64,000 nucleotides of DNA from a bacterium. Lineage in GTDB: Bacteria; Planctomycetota; Planctomycetia; Isosphaerales; Isosphaeraceae. Position 1 is the first letter of the stretch. Every line of letters begins with the position of its first letter. Positions 56,029 through 63,603 of the stretch are shown one piece after another. Under the pieces are notes generated by a model that saw only the letters and a program-made list of their open reading frames with translations, did not search any database and was not told the DNA's origin. The stretch lies in assembly GCA_016125085.1 (NCBI GenBank), contig WGMM01000010.1, positions 1 to 64,000 of the forward strand. Reading direction: 5' to 3'. The translations under genes were made by a program, and so were the position numbers.

Positions 56029-58134
56029 ATGAATCAACCCATCCATGCCTTCTGGGTCATGCTCGGCGCCTTAGCCATACTGGCCATCGCATACCGTTTC
56101 TATGGCAAATTCCTGGCCTATCGGGTCGCCGGGCTCGATCCCTCTCGCGTCACGCCAGCACATGAGCTTTACGACGGCCAGAATTATCACCCCACCAACA
56201 AATGGGTGCTCTTCGGCCACCACTTCGCAGCCATCTCCGGGGCAGGGCCCCTGATCGGCCCCGTGCTGGCGATTCAGTTCGGTTATCTGCCAGGCCTGAT
56301 CTGGCTCCTGATCGGCGTCTGCCTGGCCGGGGCCGTGCAGGACATGATGGTCCTGTTCGTCTCCACCCGTCGCAGGGGCCGCAGTCTGGCAGGCATCGCG
56401 GCCGACGAACTCGGCCCCACCGCCGGCCTGGCAACCGCTCTGGCGATTCTTTACATCATCGTTATCGCGCTGGCTGGGCTTGGCATCGTCGTCGTCAAGG
56501 CCCTGGGCGGTGAGGAAGTCAAAATGAAAGCGGGGACGAAAATCGTCCTCCCCGCCGAGAAAAATCAGATCATCAAGACCACCGTACCTGGTCAGGCCCG
56601 CATTTACGACATTCCGCCCGGCAGCCAGTACGAATACGCCCCCGGCGAGCGTATGGTCTTCAACGAAGGCTACAAGCTGGCCGTGCCGGTGAATGCCGCA
56701 CTTGATCAGGCCAAAGAGGGTGAAGGGCTCGTCCTGCCCGACAACGCCCGCCGGCTCGTGCCCGGTTCGAGCTGGGGCACTTTTACGATCGCCTGCACCG
56801 TGCCGATCGCGCTTTTCGTCGGCCTTTACATGTACCGCATCCGTAAGGGCAAGGTGATCGAGGCTTCGCTCTTCGGAGCCCTGGCCGTGCTGGGCGTGAC
56901 CGTCGCCGGGGCCTGGATTCCCGGCAGTTCGCTCGAAAAGGTCTTTTCGCTTTCACGCGATCAAACCATCGCGGCCATCGCGGCTTACGGCTTCATCGCC
57001 AGCGTTTTGCCGGTGTGGATGCTCCTCTGCCCGCGTGACTATCTTTCCAGCTTCCTCAAAATCGGCACCATCGGCCTGCTCGTCATCGGTGTTCTGGCGG
57101 CCAATCCGACGCTCGAAGCCCCGGCCGTGAATTCGCAATTCGCCGGCGGCGGCGGCCCCTATTTCGACGGACCGATCTTCCCCTACGTTTTCATTTGCAT
57201 TATGTGCGGCGCCATTTCGGGCTTCCATGCCCTCGTCAGTTCCGGCACCACGCCCAAGATGGTGAATAATGAAGGCGATATCCGCATGATCGGCTACGGT
57301 TCGATGCTGATCGAAGGCCTCGTCGGCATCGTGGCCCTGATCGCGGCCGCCAGCCTGCCGAATTCGATGTATTACGACATCAATATCGACCTCTCACGCC
57401 GGCCCCAGTTCACCAATGCCCTGGCGGCCCTGGGCGTTGACCCGCACGGCGACCACGGCAGCGAGCTGGTCACCATGGAAAAGGAAGTGCAGGAATCGCT
57501 GCACGGCCGCACCGGCGGCGCGGTCACGCTGGCCGTCGGCATGGCCCGGATTTTCACGAACGCCGTGCCCGGCTTCGACTGGCTGCTGAAATACTGGTAT
57601 CACTTCGCCATCATGTTCGAAGCGCTGTTCATTCTCACCACGATTGACACAGGCACACGCATCGGCCGCTTCCTGCTGCAGGAACTCCTGGGCCGGATTT
57701 ACAAACCCCTGGGCGACCTGGACTGGCTGCCGGCTTCCATCCTGGCCACGGGCCTGATCGTCGTCGCCTGGGCCGGTTTCATTTGGTCGGGCTCGGTGGA
57801 AACCATCTGGCCCATGTTCGGCATGGCCAATCAGCTCCTGGCCGTGATCGCCCTTTGCGTCGTCACCACGTACCTCATCAACCACGGCAAGGCAAAATTC
57901 GCCCCGGTGACGCTTCTGCCCATGCTGTTCGTAATGACGACGACCGGCACGGCCGGCTACAGCGAAATCACCGGCAAATTCTGGGGCATGGTGAAATCGG
58001 GCGCGGTCGTCCGCGGCTACCTGAACATCGGCCTGACGATTTTCGTGATGACCTGTGTGGCGATCATTCTGGTGACGGCGATCAAACGCTGGCTCGCGGT
58101 GATGTCGGGTCGGCTGGAAGTGAAGGTGGAGTGA
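56029..58134 (+). CDS. cstA: Carbon starvation protein CstA family transporter
   Basis: A 701-residue membrane protein with about 16 hydrophobic segments. Typical motifs: YRFYGKFLA, LFGHHFAAISGAGPLIGPVLA near the N-terminus, RRRGRSLAGIAADELG, and SGTTPKMV in the middle. CstA proteins are pyruvate or peptide transporters. One extra-cytoplasmic loop of about 90 residues (about 160-250, KAGTKIVLPAEKNQIIK...) is an insertion relative to the E. coli protein. It is the last core-looking gene before the cassette array: the first array element starts about 15 bp after its stop. Confidence 0.95.
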   Translation: MNQPIHAFWVMLGALAILAIAYRFYGKFLAYRVAGLDPSRVTPAHELYDGQNYHPTNKWVLFGHHFAAISGAGPLIGPVLAIQFGYLPGLIWLLIGVCLAGAVQDMMVLFVSTRRRGRSLAGIAADELGPTAGLATALAILYIIVIALAGLGIVVVKALGGEEVKMKAGTKIVLPAEKNQIIKTTVPGQARIYDIPPGSQYEYAPGERMVFNEGYKLAVPVNAALDQAKEGEGLVLPDNARRLVPGSSWGTFTIACTVPIALFVGLYMYRIRKGKVIEASLFGALAVLGVTVAGAWIPGSSLEKVFSLSRDQTIAAIAAYGFIASVLPVWMLLCPRDYLSSFLKIGTIGLLVIGVLAANPTLEAPAVNSQFAGGGGPYFDGPIFPYVFICIMCGAISGFHALVSSGTTPKMVNNEGDIRMIGYGSMLIEGLVGIVALIAAASLPNSMYYDINIDLSRRPQFTNALAALGVDPHGDHGSELVTMEKEVQESLHGRTGGAVTLAVGMARIFTNAVPGFDWLLKYWYHFAIMFEALFILTTIDTGTRIGRFLLQELLGRIYKPLGDLDWLPASILATGLIVVAWAGFIWSGSVETIWPMFGMANQLLAVIALCVVTTYLINHGKAKFAPVTLLPMLFVMTTTGTAGYSEITGKFWGMVKSGAVVRGYLNIGLTIFVMTCVAIILVTAIKRWLAVMSGRLEVKVE

Positions 58135-58148
58135 GGGTCGTGAGAATT

Positions 58149-58287
58149 GGTACGGCGGCGCGATCGAAGCCGGAAATTCCGATTCAGCATCGGCGGAAGC
58201 GGTTCGAAGAAAACCGGCACCGAGCCGTTGCTTCAGCCGGGCTTGCTGGTCAAATTGAATGAATCACGCAGTTCATCTGTGAAAAGT
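58149..58287 (+). repeat. ORF-less cassette core, copy 1
   Basis: The first copy of the repeated noncoding segment, starting at a degenerate GGTACGG box 14 bp after the cstA stop. Conserved landmarks shared with the other copies: GATCGAAGCCGGAAAT, CGGCGGAAGC, AACCGGCAC, GGTCAAATTGAA and GTGAAAAGTGCC. The attC-like site 58288-58389 closes it. Confidence 0.75.
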
Positions 58288-58389
58288 GCCTAAAATGGCG
58301 CTTCAACGGAAGAAAGCACGCCGCGTTGGTTGGCTGGAATCTTCGCGAGTATTACGCCCGGCGGTCCGGTCCGCTGAGCTTTGTCTTTC
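58288..58389 (+). other. attC-like site 1
   Basis: Boxes GCCTAAA (58288-58294) and GTCTTTC (58383-58389). Left arm GCTTCAACGGA pairs with right arm TCCGCTGAGC apart from an extra base and one mismatch, the usual attC pattern of an unpaired base in the left arm. Confidence 0.55.
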
Positions 58390-58414
58390 GTCGGACTAGA
58401 GCGTTTGCAAGCAC

Positions 58415-58843
58415 ATGAGCGAATCAAACGAGATACCTGAGCACGAAAGTCCCGTCCGTCGCATGATGGCGGACGCTCAAGGCACGCCGTTTCATCCGCT
58501 TCGCACACTTGATGAAGCCAGGAAACATGATGATGGTGTAGCGATCCTGCAAGGAGATTGGGGCGGTCAAATATATGCGGTGATCCCCGTCCAAATGATT
58601 CTTTGTACTCCAGACGCGATGCAGAAACTCTTGATCGATCTCGACACCGAGGCTTGGTCGTGCAACGAAAATGAAGGCGCGTCCATCTACTACGAACGTA
58701 AACCTGCAGGTGCAGGTGTTGCTGGTGGCATGGGTGGTGGCGCTTCTACTGGCGAATTGTGGGTGCATCCTGAATTCGACGAGATTGCGGAACAAATTCG
58801 ACGTGTCATCATTGGCGAACAGGAAACCATCAACGTTGAATGA
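58415..58843 (+). CDS. Cassette gene 1: uncharacterised 142-aa protein
   Basis: A 142-residue soluble protein starting 25 bp after an attC-like box. The N-terminal half is ordinary alpha/beta (DGVAILQGDWGGQIYAVIPVQMILC), and a Gly/Ala-rich stretch (AGAGVAGGMGGGAS) separates a short C-terminal helix EFDEIAEQIRRVII. Codon use is less GC-biased than in flanking core genes (CAA, GAA, ACT frequent). No known domain. Confidence 0.65.
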   Translation: MSESNEIPEHESPVRRMMADAQGTPFHPLRTLDEARKHDDGVAILQGDWGGQIYAVIPVQMILCTPDAMQKLLIDLDTEAWSCNENEGASIYYERKPAGAGVAGGMGGGASTGELWVHPEFDEIAEQIRRVIIGEQETINVE

Positions 58844-58984
58844 CGCCGCAATGTGCTGACATGGCCATGCCAATGGACACGTTTCCGGCGGCACAAAGTC
58901 CGACAAACAAAGCCGTGAACCGGAGCAGCGAAATCGGGCGGTTTCGAAATGGACATGGAGAAATCTGTGTCAGTTCATTTTTCG

Positions 58985-59042
58985 GCCTGACAATCTCTTG
59001 CAGCGTACCCGCTGCGCGGGGCGCTGAACCTGTTCTGTAGGC
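58985..59042 (+). other. attC-like site 2 (short type)
   Basis: A compact 58-bp palindrome: GCCTGAC (58985-58991) to TGTAGGC (59036-59042). Inner arms TTGCAGCG / CGCTGAA and a CCCGC-TGC-GCGGG tip. This is the size of classical short attC sites. Confidence 0.6.
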
Positions 59043-59173
59043 CCCGCGATCGCAGCTGGAGACCTGAATCCGGCATCGGCGGAAGCAATTCGAAGATAAC
59101 CGGCACAAACCGCTTGCTTCAACCGGGCCCGCCGTTCAAATTGAATGAATCACGCAGGTCGTCCGTGAAAAGT
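59043..59173 (+). repeat. ORF-less cassette core, copy 2
   Basis: Second copy, with GGCATCGGCGGAAGC, AACCGGCACAAACCG, TCAAATTGAATGAATCACGC and CGTGAAAAGTGCC conserved. It begins directly at the end of attC-like site 2, as expected for an inserted cassette. Confidence 0.8.
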
Positions 59174-59274
59174 GCCTAACCCAGCGCTTCAGCGGACCCG
59201 GCCCGCGGCGGCTGGCTGGAAGATTCTCAAGTTTCAAGCCCGGCGGGCCAGTCCGCTGAGCTTGCGCGTCAGGC
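59174..59274 (+). other. attC-like site 3
   Basis: Boxes GCCTAAC (59174-59180) and GTCAGGC (59268-59274), both near-consensus. Arms GCTTCAGCGGAC / GTCCGCTGAGC pair with a single extra T in the left arm, and GGCCCG / CGGGCC extends the stem. Confidence 0.75.
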
Positions 59275-59284
59275 AGCAAGAGAC

Positions 59285-59761
59285 ATGCACCGAACCGATT
59301 CTCTCCTGATACTCGCTGCTGTCGGTCTCGCCGGGGCGAGCAGTTCCAGCGCGGCGCAAGCCGCGATGTATGCCGCTTCGATCCGCTCCGGGATGCCGGG
59401 GGTCGACTCCCTGGTCATCGCCATGATCTGGTGGTGGGTTGCCGTCTCGGCTTTCGCCGTGGTCTGCGGGCTAGCGGGCGGCTATCGCGCCGTGCGCTCC
59501 GGTGTCATCCGTCAGCCGCTCATCCTGACATTCTTTCTGTTGTATGCTCTTACGCTACGCGTTGATAACGTGTCATTGGGCTGGCCTTGGCAGTTCCACC
59601 TGGGCATGGTCATGGGTCGGATCGGTCTGGGTGTCAATGTTGTCGGAGCCTTCCTGTTAACGTGGTATCTCAAGGCCATCCAACGTCCACCAGACCACGT
59701 TCCTGCCACCTCAGTCGAGACGTCCATCGCCACCGAGTCGATGCCCTCGTCAGCCTCCTGA
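59285..59761 (+). CDS. Cassette gene 2: small membrane protein, 158 aa
   Basis: A 158-residue protein with four hydrophobic segments (about 6-27, 44-66, 78-92 and 104-127). The N-terminal segment could be a signal peptide. GVNVVGAFLLTWYLKAI and SLGWPWQFHLGMVMGR are distinctive but I recognise no family. The ATG is 10 bp after the upstream attC-like box and the stop lies inside the next one (TCCTGAC), typical for cassettes. Confidence 0.7.
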   Translation: MHRTDSLLILAAVGLAGASSSSAAQAAMYAASIRSGMPGVDSLVIAMIWWWVAVSAFAVVCGLAGGYRAVRSGVIRQPLILTFFLLYALTLRVDNVSLGWPWQFHLGMVMGRIGLGVNVVGAFLLTWYLKAIQRPPDHVPATSVETSIATESMPSSAS

Positions 59762-59855
59762 CGGTGCTCTGCAGCGGACTCCGCACCGCCACGGCGCCTC
59801 TCGTGGTACTATTTCGAATCTCGGCGGTTCGGTCCGCTGAGCCTGGTCGTTATCC
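59756..59855 (+). other. attC-like site 4
   Basis: TCCTGAC (59756-59762) to GTTATCC (59849-59855), 100 bp, with arms CTGCAGCGGAC / GTCCGCTGAG. It begins within the stop region of cassette gene 2. Confidence 0.65.
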
Positions 59856-59887
59856 CACTTCGGGTTCTGAGCCACAGCGAGCAGAAC

Positions 59888-60307
59888 GTGTTCATCAATC
59901 CCATGTGGCAAGACGAGGTTCAGCGCATCGGAAAACAACGCTGCACGCCAACAGGGTATCGGTTGCACGGTATCTCCGATCTGATCGGCTTTATCGCAAT
60001 CATTCTTTTGCTTGGAGTCTCTTTCCACATTGCCTATTCCGCTTTTCAGGGAACATTCACTTGGTCGTCGCTCGTCCTGCTGTTGACACCGATCGGCGTT
60101 GCCATCGTCGGAAACATACTTCATTCTTATTCGTGGCATTTAGCGGAAATCCGAGGATTCAAGTACGATTACGAAAAACGAACATCAACCTGGCGTAATT
60201 TCAATGGCGACCTTGAGACGTTCAATTTCGATGACTGGCGAGCTCAGTACGCCGAAAAATCGACATCAGCAGACACCGAACGGAATCGTGGGATATCAAA
60301 GCGGTGA
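59888..60307 (+). CDS. Cassette gene 3: small membrane protein, 139 aa
   Basis: A 139-residue protein with two membrane segments (about 30-52 and 60-80) and a hydrophilic C-terminal half (GFKYDYEKRTSTWRNFNGDLETFNFDDW). A GTG at 59888 is the first possible start; ATG at 59903 also works. It is AT-richer than the core genes. It is one of two cassettes (with cassette gene 7) not preceded by the ORF-less core. Function unknown. Confidence 0.6.
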   Translation: MFINPMWQDEVQRIGKQRCTPTGYRLHGISDLIGFIAIILLLGVSFHIAYSAFQGTFTWSSLVLLLTPIGVAIVGNILHSYSWHLAEIRGFKYDYEKRTSTWRNFNGDLETFNFDDWRAQYAEKSTSADTERNRGISKR

Positions 60308-60381
60308 ACGAGAGCCTCCGATCACGCGGGTTTCGAAATCAGAGTTTTCTGGCAGCGGCCCCGTTACCGCTGTCGTTTGCC
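60300..60381 (+). other. attC-like site 5 (degenerate)
   Basis: AGCGGTGAACG (60300-60310) pairs with CGTTACCGCT (60362-60371) with one bulged G, followed by GTTTGCC (60375-60381). The left box is unclear. It starts at the end of cassette gene 3. Confidence 0.45.
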
Positions 60382-60514
60382 CGCTCGACCGGAGCCGGAA
60401 ATCTCAATTCGGAATCGGCAAAATCGGTTCGAAGAAAAACCGCCACAAACCCATTGATCGAACCGTGCCAGCCGGTCAAATTGAAAGGGACTCGCAATTC
60501 GTCCGCAAGAATGC
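60382..60514 (+). repeat. ORF-less cassette core, copy 3
   Basis: Third copy: GGAGCCGGAAATCTC, GGTTCGAAGAAAAACCG, GCCGGTCAAATTGAAA and CGCAATTCGTCCGCAAGAA are conserved with other copies. It starts directly at the end of attC-like site 5. Confidence 0.75.
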
Positions 60515-60626
60515 GCCTGTCCTGGTGCTATAGCGGATCCGGCACGCTCCGGTGGCCTGGCCGTGAAGTTCGCACGTGTCACGCCTGGCAGGCGCGGCCG
60601 ATTCGATAGTGCTTCAAGCGTCGGAG
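60515..60626 (+). other. attC-like site 6
   Basis: GCCTGTC (60515-60521) to GTCGGAG (60620-60626). Arms GGTGCTATAGCGGATC / GATTCGATAGTGC pair imperfectly. The inner part differs from the other copies, so this attC has diverged most. Confidence 0.5.
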
Positions 60627-60633
60627 GTCTACG

Positions 60634-61062
60634 ATGGGGAAGGCGACACTGATCGGGGTAGCGGTTCTGTTCATGTCTGCCGGCGCTTTGCAAGAGCCAC
60701 CGAAGCGTGAGTTCGAACCGTCCGCCGAGAAAGTAAAGGAACTCCAGAAAGAGCGGAATGCTGTCTTGAAAAGCGCGGCGGAGGTGAGCATGAGGTTGGC
60801 CCAAACCGCCAGAATCGAGGTCTCGGAGGCGATGGTAGACAATATGGCACTTCTTGAGGCGGAACTGGACGCTGCAGAGACGGATTCGGAACGACTTGTG
60901 CTCTACAAGAAGACCGTGGATTCGCTGAAGGAACTCGAGGCACTGGCCAAGGCGCAGAAGGAAGCCGCGCGAGGAACCGAACTGAGCCTGCTCAGGATCA
61001 AAGCGAAACGTCTGGAAGTCGAGATTCGATTGGAGCGTTCGAAGCTCACGGGACTCGAGTGA
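60634..61062 (+). CDS. Cassette gene 4: exported coiled-coil protein, 142 aa
   Basis: A 142-residue protein starting 7 bp after an attC-like box. It has a short signal peptide (about 1-18), then an almost entirely helical charged body (SAEKVKELQKERNAVLK, LLEAELDAAETDSERLVLYKKTVDSLKEL) with heptad patterns. Likely a periplasmic coiled coil; partner unknown. Confidence 0.7.
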   Translation: MGKATLIGVAVLFMSAGALQEPPKREFEPSAEKVKELQKERNAVLKSAAEVSMRLAQTARIEVSEAMVDNMALLEAELDAAETDSERLVLYKKTVDSLKELEALAKAQKEAARGTELSLLRIKAKRLEVEIRLERSKLTGLE

Positions 61063-61110
61063 TCTCAAAGCGGCATGACCCGTGCATCGTGTCTTCACCT
61101 GGGCAGCGCG

Positions 61111-61210
61111 ATGTAACTTGCCCCGTGCTGCAGCGGAATCAGCCGAGACTCTATGTGGAAAAAACATGTTTATCCTCGGCGGGCCGATTCGCTGAGCTTC
61201 GTCCTCAGGC
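61111..61210 (+). other. attC-like site 7
   Basis: ATGTAAC (61111-61117) to CTCAGGC (61204-61210), 100 bp. Arms TGCAGCGGAATC / GATTCGCTGAGC pair with one mismatch, and AGCCGAG / CTCGGC continue the stem. Confidence 0.6.
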
Positions 61211-61342
61211 CCTTCGAACGAATCCTTAAAACTCGATCCGGTAATCAGGGAAGCGTTTCGATAAAGAACCGGCACCAATCCATTGCTTTAGCCATGCTTG
61301 CCTGTCAAATTGAATGGAACTCGCAGTTCGTCCATGAAAAGT
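61211..61342 (+). repeat. ORF-less cassette core, copy 4
   Basis: Fourth copy: GAAGCGTTTCGATAAAGAA, CCGGCACCAATCCATTGCTT, TGTCAAATTGAATGG and CATGAAAAGTGCC conserved. It follows attC-like site 7 directly. Confidence 0.75.
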
Positions 61343-61448
61343 GCCTGACTTGGCGATTCAGCGGAAGAAAGCCCGCTATCGGTGGCTGAACGGAATCATC
61401 GCGAGACTGACGCCCGGCGGTCCGGTCCAATGAGCCTGGTCGGTATGC
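61343..61448 (+). other. attC-like site 8
   Basis: GCCTGAC (61343-61349) to GGTATGC (61442-61448). Left arm GATTCAGCGGA is intact but the right arm TCCAATGAGC is mutated, so this site may be inactive. Confidence 0.5.
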
Positions 61449-61458
61449 CACAGCACAG

Positions 61459-62025
61459 ATGCGTCCAGAAGAATCAATGGCCACGACAGATTCTGATAGG
61501 TTTCCCTTGAATTCACACCCTGCGATCTTCGCTACTATGCGAGCCGTCTCGAGGATACTCACTATCGGGGCTCTGCTGGCCGTCGTCTTTTGCTATGGCT
61601 CTCTTCCGAACGAATTACCTGTTTCAAGATGGCATTCCGCACACAAAACCTGGCTTCTTGCCGTGCGCGTCCCTGTCATCAACCTGCTCTCTCTGGGAAT
61701 CATCGAGGTGTATGGCCGGTCTCTGTCACGTTACCGAAGAAATTCGAATGCAAACTGGATTGGTCCGGTTTTGGCAGTAACGGCTGGAATCAAGGCGCTC
61801 GTTGAGAGCATCGAGATGCTCCTACTTCCGACAAGGCACTCCATCTTTGCCATCGTTCTCATTGCAACTGTATTGGCAGGTGTCGCATTTTCGATCTGGT
61901 GCGGCAGAGATCTTCTGAAGAATGAGAATTGGAAAACACTGAAATCAACTTGCAACGAAAAGGCTGCGATGGCAGCTCTCGGTGCAACCATTATCGGTCT
62001 GAACGTTCCGCTATTTCTGCGGTGA
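61459..62025 (+). CDS. Cassette gene 5: four-helix membrane protein, 188 aa
   Basis: A 188-residue protein with about four membrane segments (about 32-48, 68-86, 104-122 and 130-150) and a fifth weaker one at the end. The ATG at 61459 is 10 bp after the attC-like box; ATG at 61477 is an alternative. Codon use is clearly less GC-rich (TTT, ATT, CTA, AAA). No family recognised. Confidence 0.65.
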   Translation: MRPEESMATTDSDRFPLNSHPAIFATMRAVSRILTIGALLAVVFCYGSLPNELPVSRWHSAHKTWLLAVRVPVINLLSLGIIEVYGRSLSRYRRNSNANWIGPVLAVTAGIKALVESIEMLLLPTRHSIFAIVLIATVLAGVAFSIWCGRDLLKNENWKTLKSTCNEKAAMAALGATIIGLNVPLFLR

Positions 62026-62056
62026 TTCCACTCCATGAATTCCACGAAGAACTGTG

Positions 62057-62149
62057 GCATAACGAAGTGTTGCACCGAAGTTGCAGTCGGTCGATTTTCT
62101 TTTTCCCGGGCTTCCTCCGGCCGCAACCCGGTGAAGGCCCTCGTTAGGC
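62057..62149 (+). other. attC-like site 9 (second type)
   Basis: GCATAAC (62057-62063) to GTTAGGC (62143-62149), the latter a perfect GTTRRRY box. Stem pieces CACCG/CGGTG and GTTGC/GCAAC are separated by AA/CC mismatches, unlike the CAGCGGA-type sites. Confidence 0.7.
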
Positions 62150-62280
62150 CGCGCGATCGAAACTGGGAACGAAACGTCGAAATCGGCGGCTTTGATTCGA
62201 AAGAAGCCGGAAAACCCTCTTGCATCGCTCGGGCCTGCCGGTCAAATTGAAAGAATCTCGCAGTTGGTCCGCAAGAAAGT
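62150..62280 (+). repeat. ORF-less cassette core, copy 5
   Basis: Fifth copy: CGCGCGATCGAAAC, ATCGGCGGC, GCCTGCCGGTCAAATTGAAA, TCTCGCAGTTGGTCCG and AAGAAAGTGCC conserved. It starts at the end of the perfect GTTAGGC box of site 9. Confidence 0.8.
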
Positions 62281-62384
62281 GCCAGACCCGGCGCTTCAGC
62301 GGACCCGGCCAGCTTCGTTGATCTGGTCGGGAAATATGGTAGTGAATAGCCCGGCGGTCCTGTCCGCTGAGCTTTTCGTTCGGA
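62281..62384 (+). other. attC-like site 10
   Basis: GCCAGAC (62281-62287) to GTTCGGA (62378-62384). Arms GCTTCAGCGGAC / GTCCGCTGAGC are identical to those of site 3, including the extra T. Confidence 0.65.
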
Positions 62385-62399
62385 GGCGGGGGTGGTGCA

Positions 62400-62663
62400 A
62401 TGGGCGACGAGAGGCAGCAGACGCCGTCAAGGCTGGTGTGGCTGAATGGCCTGGTGACGGGGTTTTCGATCCCCAGCGCCTTCGCGATCGGAGCCTCGGC
62501 CCGTGCGGATGCCGAGCCGTCTGTCGGTCCGCTTGCCGGGGCCGTCATTCAGTGGGCCGACACTATTGCATTCCTGGTCCTGATCGCGTCACTCTTGCGG
62601 TGGTTTTCGAAGCTTGGCTGGGTCCGGGCCTGGTTCGCGGCCGCCCCCGACTGGAAGCCGTAG
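62400..62663 (+). CDS. Cassette gene 6: small single-pass membrane protein, 87 aa
   Basis: An 87-residue protein; ATG 15 bp after the attC-like box with GGAGG about 12 nt upstream. There is a weak hydrophobic segment at about 17-30 and a clear one at about 52-68 (TIAFLVLIASLLRWF). Function unknown. Confidence 0.65.
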   Translation: MGDERQQTPSRLVWLNGLVTGFSIPSAFAIGASARADAEPSVGPLAGAVIQWADTIAFLVLIASLLRWFSKLGWVRAWFAAAPDWKP

Positions 62664-62708
62664 AGGCACGCCGAACGAGGGGCTTCGGTAGACGCTGGGG
62701 GCATGTAG

Positions 62709-62766
62709 GCTTACCTGGATGCGTTGCTCACCCGGCTCCCGCCGCTGCTGAGGTTGGTCGTCAGCC
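62709..62766 (+). other. attC-like site 11 (weak candidate)
   Basis: GCTTACC (62709-62715) and GTCAGCC (62760-62766) are roughly complementary end boxes 58 bp apart, but the inner arms pair poorly. It is kept because cassette gene 7 starts 17 bp after it. Confidence 0.35.
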
Positions 62767-62783
62767 CACAGAATCGGAACCAC

Positions 62784-63389
62784 ATGCATAGCCAGGTCCG
62801 CTTTGCGATGCATCCCGATGACGAATGTGAATTCGAGCAGTTGCTCGTAAGCGACGAGTCTATCCGTTTCATCGCAGGCCCTCGGTGGAAAACGGAAACA
62901 CCCGAGACTTCGAGATCGCTCACCGAAATTGGCTATTACTGCATCATCTGGTCCATAAGCGACATCGCGAAGCTGAAGGCAGAGTTCATTCCGTCGTGCG
63001 ACGACTGGTACTGTCGTTCCGAGCAGGCGACGATCCAGTTTCTTCGTTCCGAAATGGATGAGGCGGTGATTACGGAAGGGCGCATTGCAATCTCCACGAT
63101 TCCGAGCGAAGAATTCCCAGAGTCAAGCGTCAAGAGACTGGAGAAGCGATATGGAGATCTGCGCAGGTATCTCCGGAAGAATTACTCGAATTCGATAATC
63201 CAATGGCGGAACCCGTCCCTGCCATATGCGCCTGCTGGTCCCTTCCGCTCCGCTAACCCGAGCAATCCTGATCCTCAGGTATGGGTAGGTCCAAATGCAT
63301 TGCGTTGGCTCCGTGAACAGCCTGACCGCAGAATCAAGCAATATCGACAATCGCTCGTAGAGGCTGTTCTCGTCGATGACAAGGAGTAA
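62784..63389 (+). CDS. Cassette gene 7: uncharacterised 201-aa protein
   Basis: A 201-residue soluble protein starting at the ATG at 62784, 17 bp after the GTCAGCC box. Composition is mixed alpha/beta with Cys/Trp-rich parts (YYCIIWSISDIAKLKAEFIP, DDWYCRSEQATIQFLR, GPNALRWLREQP). The stop codon lies inside the next attC-like box (GAGTAAC), as in many integron cassettes. AT-richer than the core. No family recognised. Confidence 0.7.
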   Translation: MHSQVRFAMHPDDECEFEQLLVSDESIRFIAGPRWKTETPETSRSLTEIGYYCIIWSISDIAKLKAEFIPSCDDWYCRSEQATIQFLRSEMDEAVITEGRIAISTIPSEEFPESSVKRLEKRYGDLRRYLRKNYSNSIIQWRNPSLPYAPAGPFRSANPSNPDPQVWVGPNALRWLREQPDRRIKQYRQSLVEAVLVDDKE

Positions 63390-63474
63390 CAATGAAATGC
63401 ACCCAAGTTGCCGATCTGGCGTCTTCCGAAATCACATTCACTTCGCTGCAACCAGGTGATTTTGGTCGTCAGGC
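63384..63474 (+). other. attC-like site 12 (second type)
   Basis: GAGTAAC (63384-63390, containing the stop of cassette gene 7) to GTCAGGC (63468-63474). Stems CACC/GGTG and GTTGC/GCAAC match the pattern of site 9. Confidence 0.65.
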
Positions 63475-63603
63475 CCGACGATCGAAGCCGGAAATCTGTA
63501 TTCGGCATCGTCGGAAGCGATTCGCAAGAAACCTGCACCAGGTCCTTGCCTCAGTCAGTTATGTCGGTGAATATGATGGATCGCAGTTCGTCCGCAGGAC
63601 ACG
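63475..63603 (+). repeat. ORF-less cassette core, copy 6
   Basis: Sixth copy: GATCGAAGCCGGAAATCTG, TTCGGCATCGTCGGAAGCG and TCGCAGTTCGTCCGCAGGA conserved; the GTCAAATTGAA element is degenerate (GTCGGTGAATATGA). It starts at the end of site 12. Confidence 0.7.
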
